From Lachnospiraceae bacterium (GTDB lineage: Bacteria > Bacillota > Clostridia > Lachnospirales > Lachnospiraceae), in NCBI GenBank assembly GCA_028727605.1, contig JAQYOA010000116.1:1-32319 (forward strand): 32,319 nucleotides of DNA, given 5' to 3'. How positions within the stretch are numbered: the first letter of the stretch is position 1; each line of letters starts with the position of its first letter. A program made the position numbers and the translations under genes. Below are positions 7,323-15,958 of this stretch, piece after piece. A model generated the notes under the pieces. The model made no database searches. It saw nothing but the letters and a program-made list of their open reading frames with translations, and had not been told where the DNA came from.

Positions 7323-8795
7323 TCAGGATACTCTTTTCAATAGGTAAGTTGCAACCGTATTTGCGGGAATTTGAACTGTAAATTCCTGCGTTTCACAGAG
7401 AAATCGGAAACTGCATTCTTCCCGGCTGTCATTGACGGCAACCAGAACAACAGTCTGTCCGTCGGGAGAAAGAAAAGCAGCATTGGACGTGTGCAGAGGA
7501 CCGGCGTCGGAAGCAATTCTGCGGTATCCCGGTCGGATGAAGCGTGCGAACTGTCCCATGATATAAAATTCAGGGAGCATGTGATATTGATCGGGAAAAT
7601 CAGCATCCTGAATTATCATGGTGGGACCGGGCGTTCCGACCCACTGATGGGTTTCGACTTTGCTGTCAAGCATGGTAACCCAGGAATTATAGCTGCAGGA
7701 TTGATTGCGAAGCCAGGTGATCAGTTCCGAGGCACCTTCCGTGCCCCAGATGGCACGCTCGGTGAGATAAACTTTTTTGTTGAAGGTGTCTGCAATGGCT
7801 CCCATATCTGCTGCGTCGCCTCCGTAAGGATGAAATGCGACTCCATCAATATCGTTCCATTCCGGAGTATTGGAAATTTCATTTACATAGTTCCAGCCGT
7901 CATAGAAATTATGGTCAAAGCCCCAAAGCAGAGGATGGACGTGATACTGCTGCAGGATAGCGCTGTCATTGATTTTCTTTTTTAACAGGTGAGCGAGCAT
8001 GGCCTGCTGAGTGGGTGTCATAAGACAGCTGGGGTAATCAATTTCCAGATACGGTTCATTCTGTAGGGTTATAGCATAGATCGGAATGCCAAGTTTTGCG
8101 TATTCTTCCAGATAGCGGACATAGTAAACTGCCAGATCTTCCAGAAAAGCACTGTCCAGAGCTCCGCCTTTCAACAGAAGTTCGTTGTCAGGATAACTGC
8201 GGCTCTCTTCGGTCGGCAGTTTCATCCAACCCGGAGGTGACCAGGGAGAACTAAAGAAACGGATTTCATGGTCAACGCCCAGTTCTTTTGCAATACGCAG
8301 CAACTGCAGAACTGTGTCGATGATGTGATATTCGTGATCTTTACAGATGGAAAAGCCTTTTCCTGTCAGATTGTCCCAGTCCGGATTTTTATCCGGAACC
8401 GTATCATAATAAGTATAGAATTTCTGTGCGGTGAAATCCGCAGTTCCTATGGTAAGACGAAAAAGAGTCATACCGGCCCCGTCTTTGGGATTAATCAGTT
8501 TTCGAATGACTTCTTCTTTGGTTTCCGGACTCATTTTGGAGAGATTATAGATGGTAGATTCCTCCAGAGAGGTGCCGAAACCAAGGATTTCCTGATATGC
8601 AGTATCCGGATCAATGCAAATAGCGGGAAGTTTGGCCTCTTCCGAATGGGAAGAGGCTTTTATTGAAGGGAAAGGCCGCAAAGTGTTTTGCACAGGAAAA
8701 TCCTTCTGATACCATTCCATAGAACCGGGATGGGACTCGGAGGTCATCCATACACGGATTGTTGTATCAAAGTTTTTTTCTTTCTCAGATGTCAT
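7323..8795 (-). CDS. GH30 family glycoside hydrolase
   Basis: A 490-aa enzyme with the GH30 barrel and C-terminal beta-sandwich. Landmarks are the N-terminal QEILGFGTSLEES, FRLTIGTADF, FFSSPWSPPGWMK, the acid/base in LQNEP (Glu247) and the nucleophile in YLTERAIWG (Glu346). The family includes glucosylceramidase, beta-1,6-glucanase, beta-xylosidase and beta-fucosidase; this sequence resembles the glucosylceramidase-type subfamilies more than xylanases. There is no signal peptide, so it is probably intracellular. A GTG at 8802-8804 would overlap the upstream stop as GTGA but sits right against the AGGA sequence. The ATG at 8795 has proper spacing from it and is preferred. Second gene of the leftward operon, directly after GH3. 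Confidence 0.88.
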   Translation of the reverse strand: MTSEKEKNFDTTIRVWMTSESHPGSMEWYQKDFPVQNTLRPFPSIKASSHSEEAKLPAICIDPDTAYQEILGFGTSLEESTIYNLSKMSPETKEEVIRKLINPKDGAGMTLFRLTIGTADFTAQKFYTYYDTVPDKNPDWDNLTGKGFSICKDHEYHIIDTVLQLLRIAKELGVDHEIRFFSSPWSPPGWMKLPTEESRSYPDNELLLKGGALDSAFLEDLAVYYVRYLEEYAKLGIPIYAITLQNEPYLEIDYPSCLMTPTQQAMLAHLLKKKINDSAILQQYHVHPLLWGFDHNFYDGWNYVNEISNTPEWNDIDGVAFHPYGGDAADMGAIADTFNKKVYLTERAIWGTEGASELITWLRNQSCSYNSWVTMLDSKVETHQWVGTPGPTMIIQDADFPDQYHMLPEFYIMGQFARFIRPGYRRIASDAGPLHTSNAAFLSPDGQTVVLVAVNDSREECSFRFLCETQEFTVQIPANTVATYLLKRVS

Positions 8796-8800
8796 ATTTT

Positions 8801-10990
8801 TCACTTCCTGTTTAATGTAAATTCTTTTCCGTTTGTTGTATTGGCATCGGAGCCGATGAAGACACGGAACAAGCCTTTTTCCAGAGTCAGTCCTTTGCCG
8901 GGAATATAGTATTTCAGCATATCCGGGGTGACAGAGAAGGAGACAACGGTGCTTTCTTTTGGCTGCAGTGTCACCTTGCGGAAATCTTTGAGCATGCGCA
9001 CCGGTCTGGAGTAAGTGCCGGCAACATCCTGAATATACAGCTGAACGGTTTCGGTTCCCTCGCAGGTTCCGGTATTGGTCAGAGTAATGCTTGCCAAAAG
9101 AAGCGGTTCCTCAGAGGAATCATCCGCAGCGGACACCTGATCGGCGGACAGAGAAACCGGTGAATAGTCAAAAGTGGTATAAGTAAGTCCGTAGCCAAAG
9201 GGATACAACGGTCCCGGATAAATGTCAATATAGCCGTTTTTGAAGCTTTCGTATTTGTCAGCATCATTTGGCCTTCCGGTAGGAAGATGGTTGTAGTAAA
9301 TGGGAGCCTGTCCGGTGGCACGGGGCATACTCATTGTCAGTCTTCCGGAGGGAGAACACTGTCCGGTCAGAAGATCAGCGATGCCGTTTCCGCCTTCTGT
9401 TCCCGGAAACCATGCCATCAATACTGCATCGGAATGTTCTGCAATCTCTCCCAGAACGAGAGGTCTTCCGCTGATGAGAATGGTGATAATCGGCTTTCCG
9501 GTACGGTACAGTGCGTGGAGCAGTTCCATTTGATTTGCAGGGAGGGAAAGGTCGGAACGGCTTCCGGCTTCAGAGCTCATGGAGGGATGTTCGCCAAGAG
9601 CCAGGACGATCTTGTCACAGGTTTCTGCGGCCTGAAGGGCTTCTGCGATCAGGGCTTCATCGGAAGGGTGAACAGCATCCATTTCTCTTAAATTCCATTG
9701 ATGGCATCCCGGTACGCAGATAATGTTCTGGTCGGAAAGACCTTCCCGTATGGTAACACAATCTTTTTCTTCTCCGTTTACCAGTCCCCAGACATCGATT
9801 AATTCTCTGCTGTCTGAGAGCGGACCGATCAGAGCAATTTTTTCTCCTTTTTTAAGAGGAAGAACCTGATTCTGATTTTTCAGAAGAACGGCTGACTCGG
9901 CAACCGCTTTTCTGGCCAGTGCCCGGTGAGCGGCACACAGATGAAGTTCTTTTTCTTTCTCCGGATCCGTATCTTTATAGGGATTTTCAAAAAGTCCCAT
10001 CTTGTCTTTTAAGAGAAGAATTCTCTCTACCGCTTCGTCAATCTGTTCCATTGTGACATCACCGCGCTCTACAAGAGCCTCGAGATTCTCATAGAAGGTA
10101 GAGGAAACCATTTCAATGTCAATGCCGGCATTGAGAGAGCGCTCTGCCGCCTCCGCATTATCGGCACAGACGCCGTGGGGAACCAGTTCCCAGATTGCGG
10201 TACAGTCGCTGATGACAATCCCCTTAAACTGCAGATATTTCCGCAGAACATCAGAAAGGAGGTTCTTGTTGCAGGTACAGGGCATTCCGTTCAGCGCGTT
10301 AAATCCGGGCATTACCAGTTCGCAGCCGGCGTCAATCGCTGACTGAAAAGCAGGGAGATAGTCATTGTAGAACTGATAATCTCCGATCTGGGTACTGTCA
10401 TAATCCCTTCCGCCTTCCGCTGCACCGTAACCTGCAAAATGTTTCACACAGCTTGCGATATGGAAAGGTTTGTCAATTCCGTCACCCTGATAACCTTTTG
10501 TGAAAGCTGCGGTAAAGAGACTGTTCAGATAAGGATCTTCTCCTGTGCTCTCGGTTACCCTTCCCCAGCGCGCATCCCGCACAAGATCTGCCATGGGAGA
10601 GAAGGTAACATGGACACCGCTGACAGATGCTTCCGCGGCGGCAACGGAAGCCATTTCTTCTGCAAGATCAGGATCCCATGTAGTTCCGATTCCCAGTACA
10701 GAGGGAAATATGGTTTTGTAACCATGAATCACATCCGTCATAAAAAGAAGCGGAATATGATGTGCACTTGCTTCCATATGAAGGCGCTGAGCTTCCAGAA
10801 CGAGTTCGGCACCGTTAAAGCCGAGAAAAGATCCGGCATTATCCATCAGATGAGTTGATTTCTGGAAACCGCGGCGAAGCCCCATCAGAGTGCCGTCCGG
10901 ATTTTCTCCCCAGAGTTGTGACATTTCGGCGGCTTTTTCGCGCAGTGTCATTTGCTCAAGCAACTGCTTTCTATATTTTTGTCCAAGCAT
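8801..10990 (-). CDS. GH3 family beta-glycosidase (BglX-like)
   Basis: A 729-aa GH3 enzyme. The N-terminal barrel contains KHFAGYGAAEGGRDYD and the nucleophile Asp262 in VISDCTAIWEL. The second domain contains LGEHPSMSSEAGSRSDLSLP, where the acid/base region of BglX-type enzymes lies, and a fibronectin III-like domain ends the protein (about residues 620-729, with ITLTNTGTCEGTETVQLYIQD). Likely removes beta-linked glucose or xylose from non-reducing ends. There is no signal peptide, unlike periplasmic BglX, so it should act on imported oligosaccharides. First gene of the leftward operon: strong AGGAGG ribosome binding site, and a promoter with an overlapping putative operator upstream. Confidence 0.93.
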   Translation of the reverse strand: MLGQKYRKQLLEQMTLREKAAEMSQLWGENPDGTLMGLRRGFQKSTHLMDNAGSFLGFNGAELVLEAQRLHMEASAHHIPLLFMTDVIHGYKTIFPSVLGIGTTWDPDLAEEMASVAAAEASVSGVHVTFSPMADLVRDARWGRVTESTGEDPYLNSLFTAAFTKGYQGDGIDKPFHIASCVKHFAGYGAAEGGRDYDSTQIGDYQFYNDYLPAFQSAIDAGCELVMPGFNALNGMPCTCNKNLLSDVLRKYLQFKGIVISDCTAIWELVPHGVCADNAEAAERSLNAGIDIEMVSSTFYENLEALVERGDVTMEQIDEAVERILLLKDKMGLFENPYKDTDPEKEKELHLCAAHRALARKAVAESAVLLKNQNQVLPLKKGEKIALIGPLSDSRELIDVWGLVNGEEKDCVTIREGLSDQNIICVPGCHQWNLREMDAVHPSDEALIAEALQAAETCDKIVLALGEHPSMSSEAGSRSDLSLPANQMELLHALYRTGKPIITILISGRPLVLGEIAEHSDAVLMAWFPGTEGGNGIADLLTGQCSPSGRLTMSMPRATGQAPIYYNHLPTGRPNDADKYESFKNGYIDIYPGPLYPFGYGLTYTTFDYSPVSLSADQVSAADDSSEEPLLLASITLTNTGTCEGTETVQLYIQDVAGTYSRPVRMLKDFRKVTLQPKESTVVSFSVTPDMLKYYIPGKGLTLEKGLFRVFIGSDANTTNGKEFTLNRK

Positions 10991-11012
10991 TGTTTGCGTT
11001 TCCTCCTTAAAT

Positions 11013-11027
11013 CAATTATTAAATGAA
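11013..11027 (+). promoter_or_regulatory. Putative operator A (leftward operon)
   Basis: TCAATTATTAAATGA is an imperfect palindrome. Including flanking bases it is a near-identical direct copy of the site at 11176-11190 (AAATCAATwATTAAATGAAT in both). It lies about 16-30 bp downstream of the predicted leftward transcription start, where a bound repressor would block transcription. The ROK regulator encoded at 14804-15919 is the obvious candidate to bind it. Confidence 0.6.
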
Positions 11028-11049
11028 TTATTATATATTATGCAAGACT

Positions 11050-11078
11050 AACATAGCATGGGAAAAAAACGATGTCAA
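11050..11078 (-). promoter_or_regulatory. Promoter of the leftward glycosidase operon
   Basis: On the minus strand, TTGACA (11078-11073) is followed after 17 bp by TATGTT (11055-11050). A TGC immediately before the -10 makes it an extended -10 promoter. Confidence 0.65.
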
Positions 11079-11142
11079 TGAGTGAAAATAGATAAAAACA
11101 GACATGAGAAAATGTAAAAAAGGACGAAAAAATGAAAATGCA

Positions 11143-11171
11143 TTGACTTAAAATCGGCAATATTATATAAT
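11143..11171 (+). promoter_or_regulatory. Promoter of the rightward transporter operon
   Basis: TTGACT (11143-11148) and a perfect TATAAT (11166-11171) are spaced 17 bp apart. Transcription should start around 11178, inside putative operator B. Confidence 0.75.
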
Positions 11172-11175
11172 CAAA

Positions 11176-11190
11176 TCAATAATTAAATGA
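11176..11190 (+). promoter_or_regulatory. Putative operator B (rightward operon)
   Basis: TCAATAATTAAATGA, the second copy of the repeat at 11013-11027, differs from it only in the central AT bases. It covers the predicted start point of the rightward promoter, a classic repressor position. A partial further copy (AAATTAATGAA) follows immediately. Confidence 0.6.
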
Positions 11191-11227
11191 ATAAATTAAT
11201 GAACGAAAAAGAAAGGAAAAGAGTTTA

Positions 11228-12148
11228 ATGAAAGGAAAGAAAAGTGACCTGTGGGCACGGATCAAAAAACAAAAGTTTTTATTGATGATGGTAATTCCGG
11301 GCATTATTTGGCTTCTGGTATTCTGCTACTTCCCTATGTACGGATGTCAGATTGCATTTCAGAATTACCGCATCACAGACGCACTTGGCACCAGTGAATG
11401 GGTAGGCCTGAAGTGGTTCACCAAGCTGTTTAATGATCGTTCGTTTTCAGAGATCATGAAAAACACATTGGGAATCAGCCTTCTGAAACTGGTATTCGGA
11501 TTTACGGCACCGATTATTTTTGCCCTGTTTTTGAATGAGATCAAAAACATCCGCTTTAAAAGAGTCGTTCAGACGCTGTCGTATCTGCCGCATTTCCTCT
11601 CCTGGGTTGTCCTGGGAGGCATCATGATCACCTGGCTGTCCGACACCGGTGTGATCGTCAAGATTTTAAACGCAGTCGGACTTTTGGATGAGGGAGTGAA
11701 TCTTCTGGCTTCACCTCAATATTTCTGGGGTATCGCGGTGATCTCGGATATCTGGAAGGAACTTGGCTGGGGTGCCATCATCTATCTGGCAGCAATCTCG
11801 GGCATTGATCCGACACTGTACGAAGCGGCGGAGATTGATGGAGCGAAACGTATGCAGCGCCTGTGGTACATTACACTTCCTGAGATTACAAGCACGATTG
11901 CAATTCTGTTTATTCTGCAGGTTGGCGGCATTATGGGATCCAACTTCGATCAGATCTTCGTACTGCACAATTCTCTGAACGATTCGGCAAGTAACGTAAT
12001 TGATATGTTCGTTTACAAAATCGGTATTGGAAACGGAAGTTATTCTTACGCAACGGCAATCGGTCTGTTCCGGTCTGTTATTTCACTGGTGCTTCTGGTG
12101 GTAGCGAATAAAGTGACAGAGAAACTGGAAGGCAGTTCCCTGTTTTAA
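11228..12148 (+). CDS. ABC sugar transporter permease, LplB type
   Basis: A 306-aa inner-membrane permease of the MalF/LplB group with six predicted membrane segments. The ATPase-contacting EAA loop reads LYEAAEIDGAKRMQRLWYITLPEI in the last third of the protein. It forms the import channel with the next gene product. This group commonly carries oligosaccharides in gut Firmicutes. First gene of the rightward operon: AAAGGAAAAG precedes the ATG, and the next gene starts 14 bp after its stop. No ATPase gene is present in the locus, so an MsmX/MsmK-like shared ATPase is expected elsewhere in the genome. Confidence 0.92.
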   Translation: MKGKKSDLWARIKKQKFLLMMVIPGIIWLLVFCYFPMYGCQIAFQNYRITDALGTSEWVGLKWFTKLFNDRSFSEIMKNTLGISLLKLVFGFTAPIIFALFLNEIKNIRFKRVVQTLSYLPHFLSWVVLGGIMITWLSDTGVIVKILNAVGLLDEGVNLLASPQYFWGIAVISDIWKELGWGAIIYLAAISGIDPTLYEAAEIDGAKRMQRLWYITLPEITSTIAILFILQVGGIMGSNFDQIFVLHNSLNDSASNVIDMFVYKIGIGNGSYSYATAIGLFRSVISLVLLVVANKVTEKLEGSSLF

Positions 12149-12162
12149 GCGAGGATAGAGAA

Positions 12163-13050
12163 ATGAATACAAAAAAACTCAAAAAAATAAAAACATTTGA
12201 TGTAGTGAATGCTCTGGTTATGATTGTGATCTGCTTCTGTATGGTGTATCCGGTCTGGTATGTCATTGTCAACTCCTTGAGTGAAGGAACCGAGGTGTTA
12301 AAAGGCGGAATCTACTGGTGGCCGAGAAAATTCTGCATCAAAAACTATACGGCAGTGTTTGAGAGCAGTGAGATTTTCACCGCGTTCGGAATTACAATCT
12401 TAAAAACCGTGATCGGTACGGTTACCAGCGTATTCTTTACCGCGATGGTTGCCTATGGACTGTCAAAAACCTACCTTGTGGGAAGAAAGATTTTTATGAT
12501 GCTGGGAGTCATTACCATGTTCTTCTCCGGCGGTCTGATCCCTTATTTCCTGGTAATCAAGAGTCTTGGAATGCTGGACAGTTTCTGGGTGTATATTATT
12601 CCAAGTTTATTCAGTTTCTATAATGCGATTATTTTTATGACCTTTTTCCGAAATATACCGGCAGAGCTGGAGGAATCCGCAAAGATTGACGGTACCAATG
12701 ATTTTGTGATTTTCCTTAGGATTATTCTTCCGGTTTCCACACCGGTTATCGCGACGATCGCACTGTTCAATGGTGTTGGTCAGTGGAATGATTATTTCAC
12801 AGGTGTTATCTATATCACCAACAAACAGTATCTGGTGCCGATTCAGACTTTCCTTTATAAGGTAATTTCTGAAAGTTCTTCCACCAGAATTACGGCAAAT
12901 ATGCCGGCATCGGTCAGAAGTTCCATGGTAACGTCTACAACAGTCAAGTACGCAACCATGGTGGTAACCACATTCCCGATTGTGTGCGTATATCCGTTCC
13001 TGCAGAAGTATTTTGTACAGGGAATTATGGTCGGTTCCGTGAAGGGCTGA
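12163..13050 (+). CDS. ABC sugar transporter permease, LplC/YtcP type
   Basis: A 295-aa inner-membrane permease of the MalG/LplC group with six predicted membrane segments. An EAA-type loop reads ELEESAKIDGTNDFVIFLRIILP, and the C-terminal ending YPFLQKYFVQGIMVGSVKG is characteristic of this group. It pairs with the permease just upstream. GAGGATAG provides the ribosome binding site. The binding-protein gene follows after about 55 bp. Confidence 0.92.
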   Translation: MNTKKLKKIKTFDVVNALVMIVICFCMVYPVWYVIVNSLSEGTEVLKGGIYWWPRKFCIKNYTAVFESSEIFTAFGITILKTVIGTVTSVFFTAMVAYGLSKTYLVGRKIFMMLGVITMFFSGGLIPYFLVIKSLGMLDSFWVYIIPSLFSFYNAIIFMTFFRNIPAELEESAKIDGTNDFVIFLRIILPVSTPVIATIALFNGVGQWNDYFTGVIYITNKQYLVPIQTFLYKVISESSSTRITANMPASVRSSMVTSTTVKYATMVVTTFPIVCVYPFLQKYFVQGIMVGSVKG

Positions 13051-13105
13051 TTCATATAAATATATCATAAGGAGGTCTGTGAAACAGACACGAAAGGAGA
13101 AACAT

Positions 13106-14731
13106 ATGAAAAAAGCAGTTGCATTTATGATGTGCCTGGCGCTCTCCGCTTCCATGCTCACCGGCTGTGGAGGTGATTCCAAAACGAGCGCAAGTGATCT
13201 GCCCGCTGCAAAGACAGAGGCGAAAGAAGGAGAGCCGGCATGGAAGGACGATACCGATCCGATCACGCTGGACTGGTATGTAAACTATTCCTGGTACGGA
13301 AGCTGGTGGGATGAGGGAGAATTCTCTCAGTATATGGAGTCAAAAACCGGCGTAAAGATCAATTTTATTGTTCCGTCCGGAAGTGAGAGTGAGAAAATGA
13401 ACACCATGATCGCCGGAAATACACTGCCGGATGTAATCACTCTGGAAGCAGCCGATCCGCTGGTAAAACAGATGGTGGATGCAGGATTGCTTTATCCGCT
13501 GAATGATCTGGCTGACAAATACGATCCGTATTTCTATGAAGTTACTTCCGAACAGACAATGAGCTGGTTTGCACAGGCGGATGGAAAAACCTACGGTTAT
13601 CCAAATGCTTCGATTTCACCGGAGCAGTACGATGAACTGACAAAAATCAATATTTATCAGACCTTTAACGTAAAGAATGACTATTACGAAGCACTCGGAT
13701 GTCCGGATATGTCAACACCGGAGAACTTCCTGAACGCACTGCAGGCAGCCGAGGATATGTACGGAGATCAGATCGAAGGCTTTATTCCGATTGCACTGCA
13801 TGATTTCAGCGATACCGGAAACTATTCCCTTGATCGTTATCTGATGGATTACCTTGGAATCCCGAAGACGATTGACGGAAAGCTTTATGACAGAAGAGAA
13901 GATGAGAATTACCAGACCTGGCTGAAGACATTCCGCAAGGCAAATGAGATGGGACTCATCGCTTCCAATGTATTTACAGACAGCAGACAGCAGGTAGAGG
14001 AAGAGATCGCTCAGGGACGTGTCTTCTCCTTATTGTATCAGAACTGTGACTTTACCGCTGAGCAGCAGATGCTTTACGATGAAGATCCGAATTCCGCATA
14101 CATTGCAATTCAGGGTCCGAACAGCGGCAATGATCCTGCACTGGAAGGCTCCGGCATCGGCGGCTGGACAGTAACCTGTATTACAAAGAACTGTAAGGAT
14201 CCGGAGAGAGCCATTGAGTTTATGACTTACTGGATCAGCAAAGAGGGAACACAGGATGCGATGTATGGTGAAGAAGGAAAGAGCTGTGTGGTAGACGAGG
14301 ACGGAACACCGCATTACACAGAAGAATACCAGGAACTGTATGACAGTGATTACGATGCATTTAACAGACTGACCGGTATGGATCCTCTGTGGATGCTGGG
14401 TGACCCGGTATCTGCAAACAACTGGGCTCCGGATCCGCAGCCATTCCTGGAACAGATGTATAAGTGGGGTGTTGATTACGTTGTCAGCGGTTCTCAGTAT
14501 TCCAACCTGGATCCGGATTCCGGAACGGAAGAGAGCGAGATCAAACAGGATATCGACCTTTTGTGGGGATCTACGCTGCCGAAACTGATCACCGCAGCCA
14601 GCGATGAAGAGTTTGATGCGATTCTGTCTGACTTCTTTGAACAGAGAGATAGCCTTGGATGGGAGAAACTGCTCTCTTATCAGCAGACAAAATACGAAGA
14701 AAATCTAAAAAAATTAGGCATTGAGGAATAA
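13106..14731 (+). CDS. Extracellular sugar-binding lipoprotein (LplA-like)
   Basis: A 541-aa solute-binding lipoprotein. The signal peptide ends in the lipobox LTGC, with lipidated Cys21. The mature protein is the long type that pairs with LplBC permeases, with a Trp/Tyr-rich start (LDWYVNYSWYGSWW) likely to contribute to sugar stacking and the segment NTLPDVITLEAADPLVKQMVD. It captures the oligosaccharide at the cell surface. I chose the ATG at 13106, preceded by AAAGGAGA; an upstream in-frame GTG at 13079 would add nine charged residues before the signal peptide. It is third in the operon, after its permeases, an order opposite to the transporter at 28465-32221. Confidence 0.92.
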   Translation: MKKAVAFMMCLALSASMLTGCGGDSKTSASDLPAAKTEAKEGEPAWKDDTDPITLDWYVNYSWYGSWWDEGEFSQYMESKTGVKINFIVPSGSESEKMNTMIAGNTLPDVITLEAADPLVKQMVDAGLLYPLNDLADKYDPYFYEVTSEQTMSWFAQADGKTYGYPNASISPEQYDELTKINIYQTFNVKNDYYEALGCPDMSTPENFLNALQAAEDMYGDQIEGFIPIALHDFSDTGNYSLDRYLMDYLGIPKTIDGKLYDRREDENYQTWLKTFRKANEMGLIASNVFTDSRQQVEEEIAQGRVFSLLYQNCDFTAEQQMLYDEDPNSAYIAIQGPNSGNDPALEGSGIGGWTVTCITKNCKDPERAIEFMTYWISKEGTQDAMYGEEGKSCVVDEDGTPHYTEEYQELYDSDYDAFNRLTGMDPLWMLGDPVSANNWAPDPQPFLEQMYKWGVDYVVSGSQYSNLDPDSGTEESEIKQDIDLLWGSTLPKLITAASDEEFDAILSDFFEQRDSLGWEKLLSYQQTKYEENLKKLGIEE

Positions 14732-14743
14732 TCTTGCTATAAT
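14715..14743 (+). promoter_or_regulatory. Possible internal promoter for the ROK regulator
   Basis: TATAAT (14738-14743) preceded by TGC forms an extended -10, with a weak -35 (TAGGCA, 14715-14720) 17 bp upstream. It overlaps the end of the binding-protein gene and could give the repressor its own basal expression. Confidence 0.45.
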
Positions 14744-14745
14744 AA

Positions 14746-14789
14746 TGGTAAAAAAATCCAGGAGGGAGCTGCCTCCCTCCTGATTACCA
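14746..14789 (+). other. Stable hairpin in the ROK regulator leader
   Basis: CAGGAGGGAG (14759-14768) and CTCCCTCCTG (14773-14782) form a perfect GC-rich 10-bp stem with a 4-nt loop. Outer TGGTAA (14746-14751) and TTACCA (14784-14789) can extend the fold. Its last base is the first base of the AGGAG ribosome binding site. No U-tract follows on this strand, so it is more likely an mRNA stabilizer or translation modulator than a terminator. Confidence 0.6.
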
Positions 14790-14803
14790 GGAGAAGATGA
14801 AAT

Positions 14804-15919
14804 ATGAGAGCAATGGTTTCAACCGATATGAAGCAAATGAACCGAAAAATCGTCTTTGACATAGCAAGAGAGCGAAGAGAGATTACCAGGGTGGAGCTGT
14901 CTGAGCTGACCGGCATGAGCGGGCCGTCGATTATGGCCATCGTAAATGAGTTTGTTGCAAAGGGAATTCTCCGTATGGGAGAAAAGAGGAATGGCTCAGT
15001 GGGCAGAAGTCCGGTGATGATGTCTTTTAATCCGGATGTGATGCTTTCAATAGGCGTGGAATTTGAGGGCAACAACCTGCAGGTAGGACTGGTCAATTTG
15101 GACGGAGAAATCCGTTTTCAGACAACCGCTAAGATTCCGTCTAATCTGGGAGAAGATTTCTTTTTGGTACTTTGTAAAAGTATTGAAAAGATTGAGACGA
15201 TGCTGAAAAGAGAAAATCTGGATTATATGGGAATCGGACTTGGAATTCCGGGGGCAGTGAACCCCGAAGAGAGAATTGTAAATTTTGCTCCCTATGTGGG
15301 TGTCATGGAACCGAGAAATATTTCGGAGCAGATGGAGAGTCTGGAAAGACGCTTTGAGAAACCAGTGTTCATGGAAAATGATGTCAACGCCTGCGCGGTA
15401 GGCGAATATTATGTCAGACGAATCAACCAGAATACGTCGGATATGATTTATATTTCGATCGGTTCCGGTATCGGAGCCGGAATTATTCTGGATGGAGAGC
15501 TTCGTCACGGAAGCAGAAATATGTGCGGGGAAATTGGTTATTCCCTGCAGGATATGACGGGAACGGTATCCCGCAAAAAGACCGGATGGCTGGAGGAACA
15601 TATCTCCCATGGAGCGTTATGTGAACGGTTTGCAGATTATCGCATCAGCGGCCGTGTCAGTGATGAGATGATCGGATATGTGGTAAATCTCCTTTGTCCT
15701 TTTATCTCCAACCTGGTCAATACTCTGGATATTCCTCATATTGTGGTCGGAGGACAGCTGATCTTAAATGGAGGAGAACGGCTGGTGGCGGCGATTCGCG
15801 ACGCAGTTCAGTCGATGACTCTGTCAGAGGTGATTCTTCAGGGCTGCCATACGGAATATACGGGAGTAATCGGAAGTGCATTGATGGCTTCCAATAAGCT
15901 GTGGGATACGATTCTGTAA
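14804..15919 (+). CDS. ROK-family transcriptional repressor (NagC/XylR type)
   Basis: A 371-aa DNA-binding ROK protein. An N-terminal winged helix-turn-helix (about residues 10-65, with ITRVELSELTGMSGPSIMAIVNEFVAKG) precedes a sugar-binding ROK domain with ENDVNACAVGEY and GSGIGAGIILDGELRHG. The DxGGTK ATP loop of kinases is absent. The zinc site is also degenerate: the usual GEIGH is GEIGY, and no CxCGxxGCxE motif follows. It probably senses the imported sugar or its phosphate and releases the operators at 11013 and 11176. AGGAG precedes the ATG with 10-nt spacing. It lies between transporter and catabolic genes, with a possible promoter of its own. Confidence 0.88.
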   Translation: MRAMVSTDMKQMNRKIVFDIARERREITRVELSELTGMSGPSIMAIVNEFVAKGILRMGEKRNGSVGRSPVMMSFNPDVMLSIGVEFEGNNLQVGLVNLDGEIRFQTTAKIPSNLGEDFFLVLCKSIEKIETMLKRENLDYMGIGLGIPGAVNPEERIVNFAPYVGVMEPRNISEQMESLERRFEKPVFMENDVNACAVGEYYVRRINQNTSDMIYISIGSGIGAGIILDGELRHGSRNMCGEIGYSLQDMTGTVSRKKTGWLEEHISHGALCERFADYRISGRVSDEMIGYVVNLLCPFISNLVNTLDIPHIVVGGQLILNGGERLVAAIRDAVQSMTLSEVILQGCHTEYTGVIGSALMASNKLWDTIL

Positions 15920-15958
15920 TCAGTTCGACAGATTAAGAATAAAGGTAGAAATAACGTT

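Noticed and set aside
13079-13105. GTG start at 13079 for the first binding lipoprotein.
   Set aside because: It would put charged residues before a textbook lipoprotein signal peptide; the ATG at 13106 has AAAGGAGA correctly spaced.
14746-14789. Calling the hairpin before the ROK gene an intrinsic terminator on the plus strand.
   Set aside because: No T-run follows on the plus strand; the T-run lies on the minus strand, where no gene is being transcribed.
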